From NCBI RefSeq assembly GCF_905171765.1, contig NC_053391.1, positions 657,543,750-657,607,749 on the forward strand: 64,000 nucleotides of DNA. The letters run 5' to 3'. Position 1 is the stretch's first letter, and every line of letters begins with the position of its first letter. Below, piece after piece: positions 34,029-46,694 of this stretch. Source of the DNA: Bufo bufo. Its lineage: Eukaryota > Chordata > Amphibia > Anura > Bufonidae. The notes under the pieces are model-generated. The model did not search any database. It saw only the letters and a list, made by a program, of their open reading frames with translations, and was not told the origin of the DNA. The position numbers were made by a program, and so were the translations under genes.

Positions 34029-34246
34029 TTAAAGAGGCTGTCTCGTTCATCTGAGACGGGAGAGCTTTCGAGATGTGATTTTGCCAGGGGAACATATGGT
34101 CACCAATACAGTTGACCTGCAGAGGCTGACGCATGGGAAATATAGTATTACATGGTGGCTGTTCCATTCAAGTGTTTATCCTATTACTAGGTTAATGCAC
34201 AGTATTAAAATCGAAGATTTGCGGCTTTCTCCGGAGGTTAGGCTTA

Positions 34247-34983
34247 GGGTACTTTCACACTAGCGTTTTTCTTTTCCGGCACTGAGTTCCATCAAAAGGG
34301 CTCTGATCAGTTTTATCCTAATGCATTCTGAATGGAGAGTAATCCGTTCAGGATGCATCAGGATGTCTTCAGTTCAGACTTTTTGACTGATCAGGCAAAA
34401 GATAAAACTGTAGCATGCTACGGTTTTATCTGCGGACAAAAAAACTGAAGACTTTCCTGAATGCCGGATCCAGCATTTTTTTCCATAGTAATGTATTAGT
34501 GCCAGATACGGCATTCAAAATACTGGAATTCCGGATCCGTTGCGCAGACCGAAAAAAAGGTAAAGAAAATAAATGACGGATCCGTTTTGCTGGATGACAC
34601 CGGAAAAACGGATCCGGCATTTCAATGCATTTTTCTGACTGATCAGGCAATTTTTAAGACTGATCAGGATCCTGATCAGTCTTACAAATGCCATCAGTTG
34701 GCATATACGTTTTGCCGGATCCGGCAGGCAGTTCCGGTGACGGAACTGCTTGCCGGATCACTCTGCCGCAAGTGTGAAAGTACCCTAAAACCGTAGCATG
34801 CTGCGGTTTTATCTTTTGCCTGATCAGTCAAAAAGACTGAACTGAAGACATCCTGATGCATCCTGAACGGATTACTCTCCATTCAGAATGCATTAGGATA
34901 AAACTGATCAGTTCTTTTCCGGATTTGAGCCCCTAGGACGTAACTCTATGCCGGAAAAGAAAAACGCTAGTGTGAAAGTACCC
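34247..34983. mobile_element. Harbinger-like MITE with rearranged centre (TTA duplication)
   Basis: Flanked by TTA at 34244-34246 and 34984-34986. Ends gggtactttcacactagcg and cgctagtgtgaaagtaccc. Both arms carry 'gcattctgaatggagagtaa' and 'catcaggatgtcttcagttc' sequences as an inverted pair. In the centre, a second element end (caagtgtgaaagtaccc then TAA, about 34768-34788) shows that another family member inserted or recombined inside. Confidence 0.78.
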
Positions 34984-34986
34984 TTA

Positions 34987-35472
34987 GGGAACTTTCACAC
35001 TTGCGTTGTTGGATTCCGGCAGGCAGTTCGGGCGCCGAAACTGCCTGCCGGATCTGGCAATCTGTATGCAGACGGAAACGGATGCGGATCCGTCTCACAA
35101 ATGCATTGCAATACCGGATCCGGTATTTATCTTTTTCACTTTTTTAAAGGTCTGCACATACCGCAAAACCGGATCCGTTTTTCTGGAAATTAGGGGCTGG
35201 ATCATCCGGCATTAATGCATTTCAATGGAAAATAATGCCGGATCCGGCAAGTGTTCCGGAATTTTGGACGGAGAGAATACCGCAGCATGCTGCTGTATTT
35301 TCTCCGTCCAAAAACCGTACATTGACTGAACTGAAGACATCCTGATGCATCCTGAACGGATTGCTCTCCATTCAGAATGCATTAGGATAAAACTGATCAG
35401 TTTTTTTCCGGTATTAAGCCCCTAGGACGGAACTCAATACCGGAAAAGTTTAACGCAAGTGTGAAAGTACCC
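34987..35472. mobile_element. Harbinger-like MITE abutting its neighbour at a shared TTA
   Basis: Starts gggaactttcacacttgcg directly after TTA 34984-34986 and ends aacgcaagtgtgaaagtacc-c before TTT. Same 'ccggatccgg' rich foldback family as 34247-34983 and 38817-39170. Confidence 0.75.
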
Positions 35473-36214
35473 TTTGTTTAATCACCTTGTTTTCTGTTAA
35501 AGGGGTTTTCCGGGAAGCAGCAGGGCCCTCAAACCCATAACACACAAAAGTCCATCACAAGCCGAAAGTTGTAGACTGATGAGCACAAAGTGCATGGAGG
35601 AGGGTGCCCCCCAAGTGTGGAGGATGGATGACCATGGACAAACTTCTATGCATCATGAAGGCTGCCCTGTAAGTGGTTTCTATTCTTTTCTTTTATATTT
35701 TTATAGCATTAGTTATTTTTTACCATGATTATCCTACACATCTACTACTTGTCTTGTATTTGTGCATTTTTTGTGCTCTCACTTTATCATTAAGACACTG
35801 ACCTTTCCTTTACCGATTCATCTCCCCTGAAATTGCAAATACAATTAAAGAAGAGAAGGTTACCGCAGAATCCAAGCAATCAAGAACCAAGAAAACATCT
35901 AAAGTACAGTAATATCAATCTCCTAAATCCTGCAGCTATCCCCCGGGTGATTAAATTAATATAAATGTTAAGTATGACCACACTGGTCGGAACAGCAAAA
36001 GATTCAGAGTAAAGGGCTGAAATCCTTTTTTTCCTTTTTTTTATATTCCTTTTTTAATGTAAAACAGCTATAAAATATTATTAAAGGATATCTAAAAAAA
36101 TTATACTGCCATTGCTTAGGTCAAAAAAGTACAAAAAAAATAACCTATGGGCCCTCACCAAGATGTCGTCAATGGGTGAAAAATTAGGGTGAAAAACTTT
36201 TTTGAATACCTTAA

Positions 36215-36746
36215 AGGAATATTCTAGTTGACATCAACGTCTTTTAAAATAATCATTTATGGAGGTCGCTGTAATTTTGTAATGTATTTCTTTTCCCTTT
36301 ATTGCTCCTGTCTCCCGTTCTGGGCTGTGGTCACCTGACCATGTCCATGCAGCTCTTTCTTATTTCCTGTGATGTCATATCCATGGGCGGGGCAGTGATA
36401 GGGGAGTGTCTATGTAACTAGCTGGGTGGGAGGAGCTAAAAACTAGTTAGGTGTTGTAAGGGGCATTAATAGGGGAGTGTCTATGTAGCTAGGTAGCTGT
36501 GTCTAGCTCAGTGGGAGGAGCTATAAACTAGATGGGCGTTGTTAGGGGCGGTGCTAGAGCTGTGGTAGAGGAAGGAGAAGTGCATCATGGGTTTAGTTGG
36601 ATGCCGGAATAAAAAGTGCTACATATGGAAACAAACCCGAGGGATTGGGTCCAACTTTAAAAAAAAAAAGCACAGGAAAGATATATATGAGGTAAGCAAC
36701 AATGTCAGCACGTCTGTTAAAAACCCTAATAATTATGGAAAACCCC
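36215..36746. mobile_element. TTAA-flanked MITE
   Basis: TTAA at 36211-36214 and 36747-36750. Left aggaatattctagttg; right aattatggaaaacccct. Inside, two imperfect copies of a ~75-bp segment with 'ggggagtgtctatgta' (36401 and 36471) form a direct duplication. Non-coding. Confidence 0.65.
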
Positions 36747-36750
36747 TTTA

Positions 36751-38816
36751 ATTCTATGCAGAGATATGGCTGGCTAAAATTAAAGGCCCAAAGCCTGAGT
36801 CCGCACTACCGAGAGGTTCAGATAATGTTTCTTGTTCTCATAAAGTTCTGTAAATTCTAATCACCATCCCCATCAATATCTACAAATGGCTTTAATAGTG
36901 GCAAAAATGAGTATTTATGAGTATATACAGTATGGGGAGCGGCAAACGACTAAGGACCTATTTATATTGGCAAACGCACAGGACGATGATCGGGGATAAA
37001 CCCAACACAATTCATCACTTGTCGGCAGCACGTTCCTGTTATATGGGGCGATGTGCTGCCCACCAACGATTTTAGGGGCTGCATGAAAGATGCCGTCATG
37101 CCTCATGGTTTTCTTCACTGTTTCATTGCTGGTTTTGCTGTGTGTTTGCTTGCTAAAGTTTGTCCCATCTAGCTCACTGTAGCCAGGCTGTGATGTAGTC
37201 AGCCGCTCACTTCTTCCTGTGTTTTTCGGCCATTTTTCATATATTCTGTTACGGTGTACATCTCCTGGCATCTTTTCACCCACTGTTTGCCTGCAAAAAC
37301 CTCCTCTGGATCCTTTGTAGGCATACTTACCAACATTTCAGGACATATAAGCCCCGTCCCCGGGAACTACCTGAATAACCACTTATGGGGCGGGGTTTAC
37401 AGTGGCCTCACCCATTTTCCACCCGGGAGCAAATTTACTGGGACTGTCTCTGAAAATCAGGGACAGCCCTGATGAATTCCGGACAGTTGGCAACTAGGCA
37501 CACAAGTCTTTCAGAGGAGTTGAAGCCAAAATCCAGACAAGCGCAGCCATATTGGGGCAGATATACTCAAGGAAATGTGCCAGTCTTTTTGGTGCAATTT
37601 GCAGGAAAAAAATGGAGTGTTATACTTTGCATCACATTTACTGTTTTACACCTTTTTCTAAGCTTTTTACACTTCGTCCAACAAGGGGTGTGGCTTCATT
37701 GGAAATGGGCGTGGCTTCACTAGAAGAGGGGCATATCATAGATTGTGGCTCTGAGTGCCAAAAATGTGGCAAAATCCTGCTGCATTTTTGGAGTAAACCT
37801 ATGTTAATTTATAGGTGGTATAAACATAGACTAGATAGTTTTTTTTTTAGCTCACTGGGTCAATTATGGGGAACTAGTGAACTAGTGTTCGTATGAAGGC
37901 TATATCTTCCAATTCCCCTACATACATATATTTTTTGTTTGGTCGAGTGTGTATGAGATTCAACGGGCAGAGAAGAGAGTGCCGCTGCCAGACACCTCTG
38001 GTGGCGGCTATCTCTCGGCATAACAAAAAGATATGCAGCGGACCTGACCGCAGGGGCAACACGTGAGGCTACGGTGGGCCGATGGGGGTAGTAGTAGTCT
38101 GTACTCACGGTTAGCAGAGCCTCCCTGGGCCGGCGTGCAGTGAAGGGGAAGACAGCACTAAATCCTCCGGGGCACTCACTAGTACAGGGATCACCAGCCA
38201 GATGGTAGCTGAGGTGCCCTTGATGGTAATGGTGTGTAGGGTGCTTTGGCGGCTGGGACCCTGTGTTTGTGACGCCAGCACCGTGAGGGGGTGGGTGAAA
38301 AGATGAGGAATCAGTTGTAGTAAAACAGTTGAACTTTTACTAAATCACTTGTCTCAGAATAGTCAGTACGGTTCATGTATACGGCAAGGCAATAATCCAA
38401 GTATTGGTCCAGCTGTATTTCTTATAACAGGCTTGGTAATTGTAAGTTGAGGAGTTTTCCTTTACTCTAGACTTAGCTATACTTTGCCCACACTCTAGCA
38501 CTCAGGTACTGGTCAGTAGCAATCCACAAAGTCTTCTGCTCCATTCTTTGTGCAGGATGCTCACTGAAGAATCACGGTCCACTATGTCCATAGAGGCATG
38601 TGGTAAAGGATAATTCTGCGCAATAATCATCCGGTTGTGTCCAGGTACTTTTAGGCTTTTCCCGGTCACTGTTGCTTGTGAAGTCCATTGGCTAAGGTAG
38701 CTCTTACCTTCACTAGACTTTCTCCATATCCAGACGTAGACTCACTGGTCTGTGCTGTGCTGCTGTGATACTGTACTTAGTGCTCCCTTGACCTGGCCAG
38801 AGCAAAGGGGCTAAAA
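36751..38816. other. Intronic stretch with one small MITE and repeat pieces
   Basis: 37326-37499 is a ~175-bp element with ends 'tacttaccaac' and 'gttggcaacta', also present at 40448-40636 in the opposite orientation. 38240-38290 carries 'gtgacgccagcaccgtgagg', matched in inverted orientation at 46060-46095. No exon recognised. Confidence 0.5.
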
Positions 38817-39170
38817 GGCTACTTTCACACTAGCCTTTTTCTTTTCCGGCATAGAGTTCCGTCCTCGGGGCTCAATACCGGAAAAGAACTGATCAGTTTT
38901 ATCCTCATGCATTCTGAATGGAGAGCAATCCGTTCAGGATGCATCAGGATGTCTTCAGTTCAGTCTTTTTTACTTTTCAGGACAGAGATAATATCGCAGG
39001 ATGCTGCGGTTTTATCGCCGCCCCAAAAGTCCGGAACACTTGCCGGTATGCCAGATCCGGAATTTTTTCCCATTGAAATGCATTAATGCAAAACGGATCC
39101 GGCATTGCGGTCTGCGCATGCTCAGACCGCAAAAAATCCGGAATCCTCTGCCGCAAGTGTGAAAGTACCC
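38817..39170. mobile_element. Harbinger-like MITE, 'ctttcacactag' family
   Basis: Ends ggctactttcacactagcc and ccgcaagtgtgaaagtaccc; right flank TAA, left flank AAA. Contains 'catcaggatgtcttcagttc' as in 34247-34983. Confidence 0.7.
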
Positions 39171-40294
39171 TAACATGGCAGCTACATGATGGAGTAGGTC
39201 TGGACTGCTCCTCTCCTAACTCCTCTCAGACACACACTCACTGACTAACTACTTCCTTTCTGATCTGTCTAAGTGATGATAGCACCACCTAGGGGTAAAG
39301 GGTTGGAATAACACCCTACCAGCCTGTTATTGGGATATGCAGATAAATACAGAAATACATTACATTGGCAAATGATAAAGTTTAAAGTGCCGGCGCATAT
39401 CACTGAGTGGGACACTGCGGATAGAGTGGATTCAGACAGTATTAGTAGATGTACAGTATATGGGAGTCTTCAGATTTTTGGAAATCATCGGGATCAAAAA
39501 AGCAACTTGGGGGCTGTCTAAACCTATAGACGGCATAACCTTAGACCGATGGTCTAGACCTGCACCAGATTTATCACAGGGGCTAAGGCTGGATGATAAA
39601 TGTGTTGCAGATACTTTTTGTCTAACTTTATACCAACTATTGGTTGGCTTAGTTTGCGGAGTTGCACCTTAAGCCCATGACACTCCTTTTCTGTTAAGCC
39701 ACGTCCCTTGTCTGCATAGGCTTAGAGCATTCCTCTAAATGTAGAAGTTCCAAACTGTGGCAAATTTTGGTGCAATTTATGACAGTGTTGGTGCAATTTA
39801 GGGCAAAACCCAGGTGCACTCACTCACTCACACTTCCATCTGGAAAAATATGGTTCCTTTTAGTCCTCAAGCATTCTGAATGGAAAGAGATCCATCCAGG
39901 ATGCATCAGGATGCCTTCCGTTCCGGCAGCATTCCGTTTTGTGACCGGACACAAAACTGCGGCAAGCTGTTTTTGTGTCCGGTGATAAAAACAGGAGGAA
40001 AAAAAACGGATCCGGCCCTGAAAGCAATGTAAGTCAATGGTGAAAGATCAATGTATGTATTTAGTGACGGATACGTTTTTTTTTTTTTTTTTCGTTTTGA
40101 TTTCACACAATCCTAATGGAATGGATGCATGGGCTGAAAATCAAAATGGATCAGTTTAATCCTGGTAATGATGTCCTCTGCCGGATCTCAATACCGGAAT
40201 TAACTACGCAAGTGTAAAAGTAGACTTTCGTAGTATTAAATGCGGGCCAATGTTTATAACTTCCAATGTTTAGAAAAAAATGTCAAGAGCACCT
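39171..40294. other. Intronic stretch with one decayed MITE
   Basis: 39810-40210 resembles the same ctttcacac/CGGATCC family (catcaggatgccttccgttc; caagtgtaaaagta at the right) but its ends are degraded. T15 run at 40078-40092. Nothing else seen. Confidence 0.4.
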
Positions 40295-40298
40295 TTAA

Positions 40299-40853
40299 AG
40301 GGGTCGTATTCTCCTTTTATTTCGGTGCCCTGTCCACAGGACAAGTCATCCATATCTCACCAGTGAGGGCCTGACACCCCACCCCCACCACAATCTGTTG
40401 TTTCAGTCCAGCTACGGTGCCAGAAGTTGGCATCGCGTCAGAACTCATAGTCGCCAACTGTCCCGAATTTGACGGGACTGTCCCTGCTTTTCAGAGACAA
40501 CCTCTGCAAATTTGTGTTACCACGAGGCAAAAATAGGTGGGGCTAACACAAACCTGCCCCAGTGGAGTTGGGGCGTTCCTAGGGGGCGGGTCTTAGTTGT
40601 CCCAATTTTACAAACTGAAATGATGGCAAGTATGCGGAACTGCTCAGCACCTTCGATTGTGCAGTGGACGAGCTTGTCAGCACTGCTCCTATTCATTTTC
40701 ATTACAGTATGGACGGCGCTCTGTAGTCTTGGTGCCAACTTCTGGTGCTGGAGCTACTGCTGAACAGCTGATCGTCGGTGGTGGGGGGTGTCAGACTCCT
40801 GCCGATCAGATACTGATGTGACTAAGACAGCAATACCGTATATAAAAACCCCC
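40299..40853. mobile_element. T2-type MITE interrupted by a second small MITE
   Basis: TTAA at 40295-40298 and 40854-40857. Left aggggtcgtattctcc; right tataaaaaccccc. The middle (about 40448-40636) is an inserted 'tcgccaactgtcccg ... atggcaagtatg' element, the inverted relative of 37326-37499. Confidence 0.7.
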
Positions 40854-41907
40854 TTAAACGAAGTAAGGGCAAACTGCAAATGTCATCCTCTTTAGCTCTG
40901 CCTTAATCAAATCCACATATGAAGCAGGCCGCACCCTCTAATCAAAACGTGAATGTACGGTAATATACTATATACACTGAGACGCACAGGCCAATGAACA
41001 GATTTTATGTCGTCTAGAAGAATAAAGTATACCCTGCCCAGATAAACAGTGCATACAGCACCCAGATAAATGGTGCCATAGTATACAATCAGTCCAGAAA
41101 ACTGGTATATACAGCGGAGAGATAGTAATCAGTATAAAGTATCCACATAAACAGCACTTGAAGCTTTCAGATGAATATCATCCCGTGCCAGCACACATAA
41201 GGCATAGAGTGTCTGGATAAATAATGTAATACATTGCAGGTCTAGTAGATAAATTGCAAAGTTAAACCAATGAAATAAAATCTGAAGGAACATGAAACCA
41301 ATTTTGTAGCTAACCAAGGTCGCTAATCCACCATTCTGATCTTTGTCCAATGCAAACATGTAGTTACATATTAAACACAGTCAGCAGTCTGGGCTAAATT
41401 TCATCTGGTTTTAAGGATGGATGATAAAATTATACTTTTTTATATCATGGACATGGCGAAATTTTATCTAAACCCATTAGTCAGCCGTCCACTAAGCCAT
41501 ATTTATGCCATACATATTGAAATCCTAACGCACCCGCTATACCTCTCTGTAATCATAGTAATTACACAGAAAACCAAGTACAAGGTTTTCCATTCTTATC
41601 CTGCTACCGGATTTATGATTCATCATCCACCACTTAAAGGTGAAGATCGCTGAGAAACTGCCCTCTGGATGGACACTGTAAAGATGCTTGAATGTCCTCT
41701 CCAAAACGCGTCAGCACTGAGGTTTCATATATATGATGGACTTGCACCAGGCGGCTTTATTCTCTACCTGCTACAAGACTGAGACTGAGATTGTGTTGGG
41801 AACTTGAAAGCTTTCCAGATTTGTAAAAATTTCCGGACCACCAGGTGCCTAAAAAAAATCAGTTGGTTGTCCCTTGGAATTTGTCAGCACTGAGTGACAC
41901 TCTTTAA

Positions 41908-42288
41908 AGGGGTATTCTGGTTATGTTAAATTATCCTGTATCCACAGGTTAGGGGATGACTATTAGCTCGGTGAAAACATGGTGACGGGCTCCCCCCCCC
42001 CTACCCTATGGAGCCCACCAAAATGAACGGAGAGGCATTGGGCATGTTCGCAGCCTCCCTATTCATTTTTTTTTTGGAAGCTCTAGAATACGGCCCTCAG
42101 CTATTTCCATAACTCCCATAGAAATTACTGCATCAGCTGCGCATGCCTGACCAACCACTCCATTAATTTTGGGGGGCCCCACGTAGTATGGAGGCCCAGT
42201 CTCATAATCGTTGGGGCTTCCAGCAGTGGGGAATACCCTGGTTGTATCACCTGTGTATAGGGGATAACAACATAAGCGGATTACCCCT
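41908..42288. mobile_element. T2-type MITE
   Basis: TTAA at 41904-41907 and 42289-42292. Left aggggtattctggttatg; right ataagcggattacccct. The right TTAA is shared with the next T2 fragment. Confidence 0.75.
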
Positions 42289-42292
42289 TTAA

Positions 42293-42326
42293 AGGGGTTG
42301 TCTCACAAATTTTACATTTACTGACA
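42293..42326. mobile_element. T2 MITE left end split by a Tc1 insertion
   Basis: The sequence aggggttgtctcacaaat is the start of the 'gttgtccca' family. It stops at the TA where the 42329-43903 Tc1 element begins. The remainder should resume after 43905 but is not clearly recognisable. Confidence 0.5.
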
Positions 42327-42328
42327 TA

Positions 42329-43903
42329 CAGTCAGGTCCATAAATATTGGGACATCTACACATTTCTAACATTTTTGGCTCTATACACCACCACAATGGA
42401 TTTGAAATGAAACTAACAAGATGTGCTTCAACTTCAGACAGTCAGCTTTCTAATTTGAGGGTATTTACATCCAAATCAGGTGAACGGTGTAGGAATTACA
42501 ACAGTTTGCATATGTGCCTCCCACTTGTTAAGGGACCAAAAGTAATGGGACAATTGGCTTCTCCGCTGTTCCATGGCCAGGTGTGTGTTATTCCCTCCTT
42601 ATCCCAACTACAATGAGCAGATAAAAGGTCCAGAGTTCATTTCAAATCTGCTATTTGCATTTGGAGTCTGTTGCTGTCAACTCTCAAGATGAGATCCAAA
42701 GAGCTGTCACTATCAGTGAAGCAAGCCATCATTAGGCTGAAAAAACACAACAAACCCATCAGAGAGATAGCAAAAACATTAGGAGTGGCAAAAACAACTG
42801 TTTGGAACATTCTTAAAAAGAAGGAACGCATCAGTGAGCTCAGCAACACCAAAACACCTGGAAGACCACGAAAAACAACTGTGGTAGATGACCGAAGAAT
42901 TATTTCCCTGGTGAAGAAAACACTGTGACAACAGTTGGCCAGATCAAGAACAGGTGTATGTGTGTCAAAGAAAACAATCAAGAAAAGACTTCACCAGAGT
43001 GAATACAGAGGGTTCACCACAAGATGTAGACCATTGGTGAGCCTCAAAAACAGGAAGGCCAGATTAGAGTTTGCCAAACGACATCTAAAAAAGCCTTCAC
43101 ATTTCTAAGAGTATGGAGAAGGAAAGGAACTGCTCATGATCCTAAGCATACCACCTCATCAGTGAAGCATGGTGGTGGTAGTGTCATGGCGTGGGCATGT
43201 ATGGCTGCCAATGGAACTGGTTCTCTTGTATTTATTGATGATGTGACTGCTGACAAAAGCAGCAAGATGAATTCTGAAGTGTTTCGGGCAATATTATCTG
43301 CTCATATTCAGCCAAATGCTTCAGAACTCAATGAACGGCGCTTCACAGTGCAGATGGACACTGACCCAAAGCATACTGCAAAAGCAACCAAAGAGTTTTT
43401 TAAGGGAAAGAAGTAGAATATTCTGCAATGGCCAAGTCAATCATCTGACCTGAATCCGATTGAGCATGTATTTCACTTGCTGAAGACAAAACTGAAGGGA
43501 AAATGCCCCAAGAACAAGCAGGAACTGAAGACAGTTGGAGTAGAGGCCTGGCAGAGCATCACCAGGGATGAAACCCAGCGTCTGGTGATGTCTATGCGTT
43601 CCAGACTTCAGGCTGTAATTGACTGCAAAGGATTTGCAACCAAGTATTAAAAAGTGAAAGTTTGATTTGTGATTATTATTCTGTTCCATTACTTTTGTTC
43701 CCTTAACAAGTGGGAGGCACATATGTAAACTGTTGTAATTCCTGCACCGTTCACCTGATTTGGATGTAAATACCCTCAAATTAAAGCTGACAGTCTGCAG
43801 TTATAGCACATCTTGTTCATTTCATTTCAAATCCATTGTGGTGGTGTATAGAGCCAAAAATGTTAGAATTGTGTTGATGTCCCAATATTTATGGACCTGA
43901 CTG
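42329..43903 (+). mobile_element. Tc1-like element A, full-length ends
   Basis: 1,575 bp flanked by TA (42327-42328 and 43904-43905). Terminal inverted repeats start cagtcaggtccataaatatt. Ends remain well matched for ~80 bp (through 'ggtgtatagagcc' and its complement). It carries a broken transposase at 42689-43650. Confidence 0.92.
42689..43650 (+). pseudogene. Tc1-like transposase A, inactivated
   Basis: Starts MRSKELSLSVKQAIIRL, a paired-like helix-turn-helix (REIAKTLGVAKTTVWNIL, residues ~25-45) with GRPRKT, the usual Tc1 AT-hook-like motif. A stop appears after about 80 codons because of a frameshift near 42925. The middle lacks the segment with the first catalytic Asp (the frame jumps from KKPSHF to RVWRRKGTAHDPKH), indicating an internal deletion near 43105. 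Downstream are SVMAWACMAANGTG, a DTDPKHTA motif (second Asp) and, after another break at 43416, LNPIEHVFHLL with the third acidic residue. Ends at TAA 43648. Not functional. Confidence 0.92.
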
Positions 43904-43905
43904 TA

Positions 43906-44618
43906 CTTGAAGGACTTTCTTCTCTTTTGGTGGGTGGGCAGCAGCTCATCAAGCACCTGCATCACTTGGATGCATTGCAATAGACTCTTGTCCTTCCCTG
44001 CATAAAAAAATAATCCCTCACATAGAGTCCTATGTGGTATGTAATGCCCCCACAGGGGGTTGTAGTAATATGTGACATTCCGCAGCCAGAAGTTTTTTTG
44101 CATGCAGCTCTGGATGTGATTTGTGCATTAGACACAATTCTATACCGGAGAGTCAAAAACAACAGAAGAAGCAGAATAACTTTAGTACCGAAAAAAAAAA
44201 AAAAAGATCTTGGTACCAGGAAGGAGTTACTTTAGGCACAGTGATCTTATACATTTGGGGTGCGCCTCTACACCCAGGACTCTGAACAAGGTCTGCTGGC
44301 AGAGAAACAATGCATTTCTCTCCCTCGAGGAAGAGGAGGACCAGAAGAAAAAAACATTTTCTAAGACCTACATCAGGCAAACGTCTTCTAAATAGCAGAT
44401 GTCTGGGGATAAATAATAGTCAAATGTGGTTTATACTCCAAAGTGCTCTAATCTGGCCAGAGCCAAAGACAGCACATGTGTAAATCACGGGACGCAAGTC
44501 TTCCAGTGACTCTTCTTACCGGGGTGACCTCTCGGAATGTACAAGCAAAATTCTAATTCAAATAAATAGAACAAAATCAGTTCTAACGAAAAAAATATCC
44601 GGCTCGTCTGCAAGATAA
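43906..44618. other. Intronic stretch without recognised feature
   Basis: Contains an A15 run at 44191-44205. Short frames only; nothing supportable. Confidence 0.4.
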
Positions 44619-45081
44619 GGGCTTGTTCACATCTGCGCTGAGTTTTCCATGATTTTTTTTTCCATCAGAAGAAAAGAAAAATGGAAAGAACGTGCATTTT
44701 TTTTAAAATCCCCATTTGTTCAAATAGGTGATTTGGGCATCAGTTATGCTCGGTGTCTGTTCTATTAGGTTTCTGATACTTTTTGGGAAAAAGTCTTGAC
44801 TATGGGACTGTCAGAAAAAATAACAGATACATGACATAACGGAGTTTACATTATAGTCCGGAGATCCAGCTACAACTCCCAGAATGCATACAAGAAAAGC
44901 TGAACAAGTAAGGATGCTGGGAGTAGTTGTAGTTTCACAGCAGCTGGAGTGCCAAAGGTTGCTGACCCCTGTTAAAGTCAATGGATGGTGGATAGAAACC
45001 TAAGGTGCTTGTAGCCAACATTCAATCCATTTTTGTCTTTTTGCTCTTAATGGAAAAGTCACCATAGAGGTGAACAAGCCC
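44619..45081. mobile_element. Palindromic MITE with a nested 'ctacaactcccag' insert
   Basis: Ends gggcttgttcacatctgcgc and gaggtgaacaagccc; left flank TAA. About 44868-44975 carries 'cagctacaactcccagaatg' and the inverted 'atgctgggagtagttgtag', the same foldback motif as 26264-26350, which looks like a second element inside the first. Confidence 0.65.
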
Positions 45082-45334
45082 TGGGGCTCAGCTGGATCCA
45101 ACGCACCACCTCCAGCAGATGTGAACATTTCCTAAAAGTATGCATTCAAAGGACATGAGCCTGCAGTAGAATGGAAATAGAATGCCAAAACTAGAAAAGA
45201 GTGTCAAGTGAGTGCTTAGCCTTTGAACGGGAAGTACACCCAAAAACTGTATGCCCAAGAAACCAGTCACAGTTCAGATTTTTGTGTTCCAGAACTCAGT
45301 GGAAAACTTAGTGGGTCGTTACTATGCTAAATTA

Positions 45335-46694
45335 GGCTACTTTCACACCTGCGCTTTCCCTTTGCACTATTGAGATCTGTCATAGTGCAGTGTCCTGAAA
45401 CACACTGCTTAATACTGTGATTGTGTCTGAGTTCCCATAAAGTTGCATAGAGAGGGGGAGGTTCTAACAAACCTCCCGGGGATGACTCCGCTCTGCTCTC
45501 TGAGAGGAGAAGAAGAAGGACAGTGGGATGTCTGTGGGAAAAGCTGCACCTCAGCAGCCATTTTGGAGAGTTATCTAAACTCCAAAATTAGTTCCATGTA
45601 CCAGCCCATAGATGGGAAAGATTATAGAAGATCCAGGCAAACCAGAGAGGGAGTGAGAATATTGGCAAAGGAAGGTAATTATTGTTTTTCAGGCTCTAGT
45701 CTCCTTTGAATTTGCTGGAGAGATTCTAAGCTACAAGCTGCCTACCATAACCAAAGACAGAAAGGCCGCCTGTCAGGAGATAGTATTCCTAGAGAGGATA
45801 CAGAGGTATATGACTATACAGTACAGCAGATATAGTCCATCCCTCCAGCCTGGAGAAACAAGGGAGAAAGATTGATTGCTATAGAATAAAACTACCCCTT
45901 ATGCAACTTCTGGGAACTAACCTGAACCATTGTAGAAGCCGCCTTGCTGTAAATGACTTTTGAACACATTGATGGCCTTCTGATCAGCTTCAGTAAAGTA
46001 CTGGGAATTTGTAAAGAGAACTGGTCTCCTTATTGTGCGAACTTATCACCTATGTGCACCTTACGGTGCTGGCGTCACGAACACCAGGGACCCTGCCTCC
46101 ACGGCACCTTAAAAACCACACCACCAACTGGCGGGAGTCCCTGGACAACGGAGTATGCCCGAAGGAAATGGTGCCGTCCTTCCATTCACTGCCCTGCACC
46201 CTAACTGCTACTACCACCATTGGACCACCATAACTCACACATATTGCCCCTGCGGACCTGGTCGCTGCAATAGGATCTCAATAGCGAGGGAAAAACGCTT
46301 ACGTTTTGTCCACATTCATTGTCAATGGGGACAAAACTGAACTGAACGAAATGGGGTGCACCAGAATGCATTCCGTTCCATTTGGTTGCATCCCCATCGC
46401 GGACAGATAACGCTGCAAGCAACATTTTCTGTCCTCAATGTGGTGAGGAGCAAGACGGATTAGTCATGACTCACAGTGTAGTCAATAGGGACAGATCTGT
46501 TTTCTCGGACACAAAAGAAAACGGATCCATTCCCAATAACTTATAATGGTTTTAGAGACGGATCCATCATGGCTATTTTAGAGATAATACAACCGGATCC
46601 GTTCAGAATGGATGCAGGCGGTTATATTATTGTGACTGAAGCGTTGTTGCTGATCCATGACAGATCCAGCAAAAACGCCGGTGTAAAAGTAGCC
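45335..46694. mobile_element. 1.36-kb TTA-flanked Harbinger-like element
   Basis: TTA at 45332-45334 and 46695-46697; ends ggctactttcacacctgcgc and cgccggtgtaaaagtagcc. Much longer than the other family members. The interior is not palindromic and includes a segment (46060-46095, ggtgctggcgtcac) also present inverted near 38250. No transposase frame is recognisable, so this is probably a MITE enlarged by an insertion. Confidence 0.65.
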
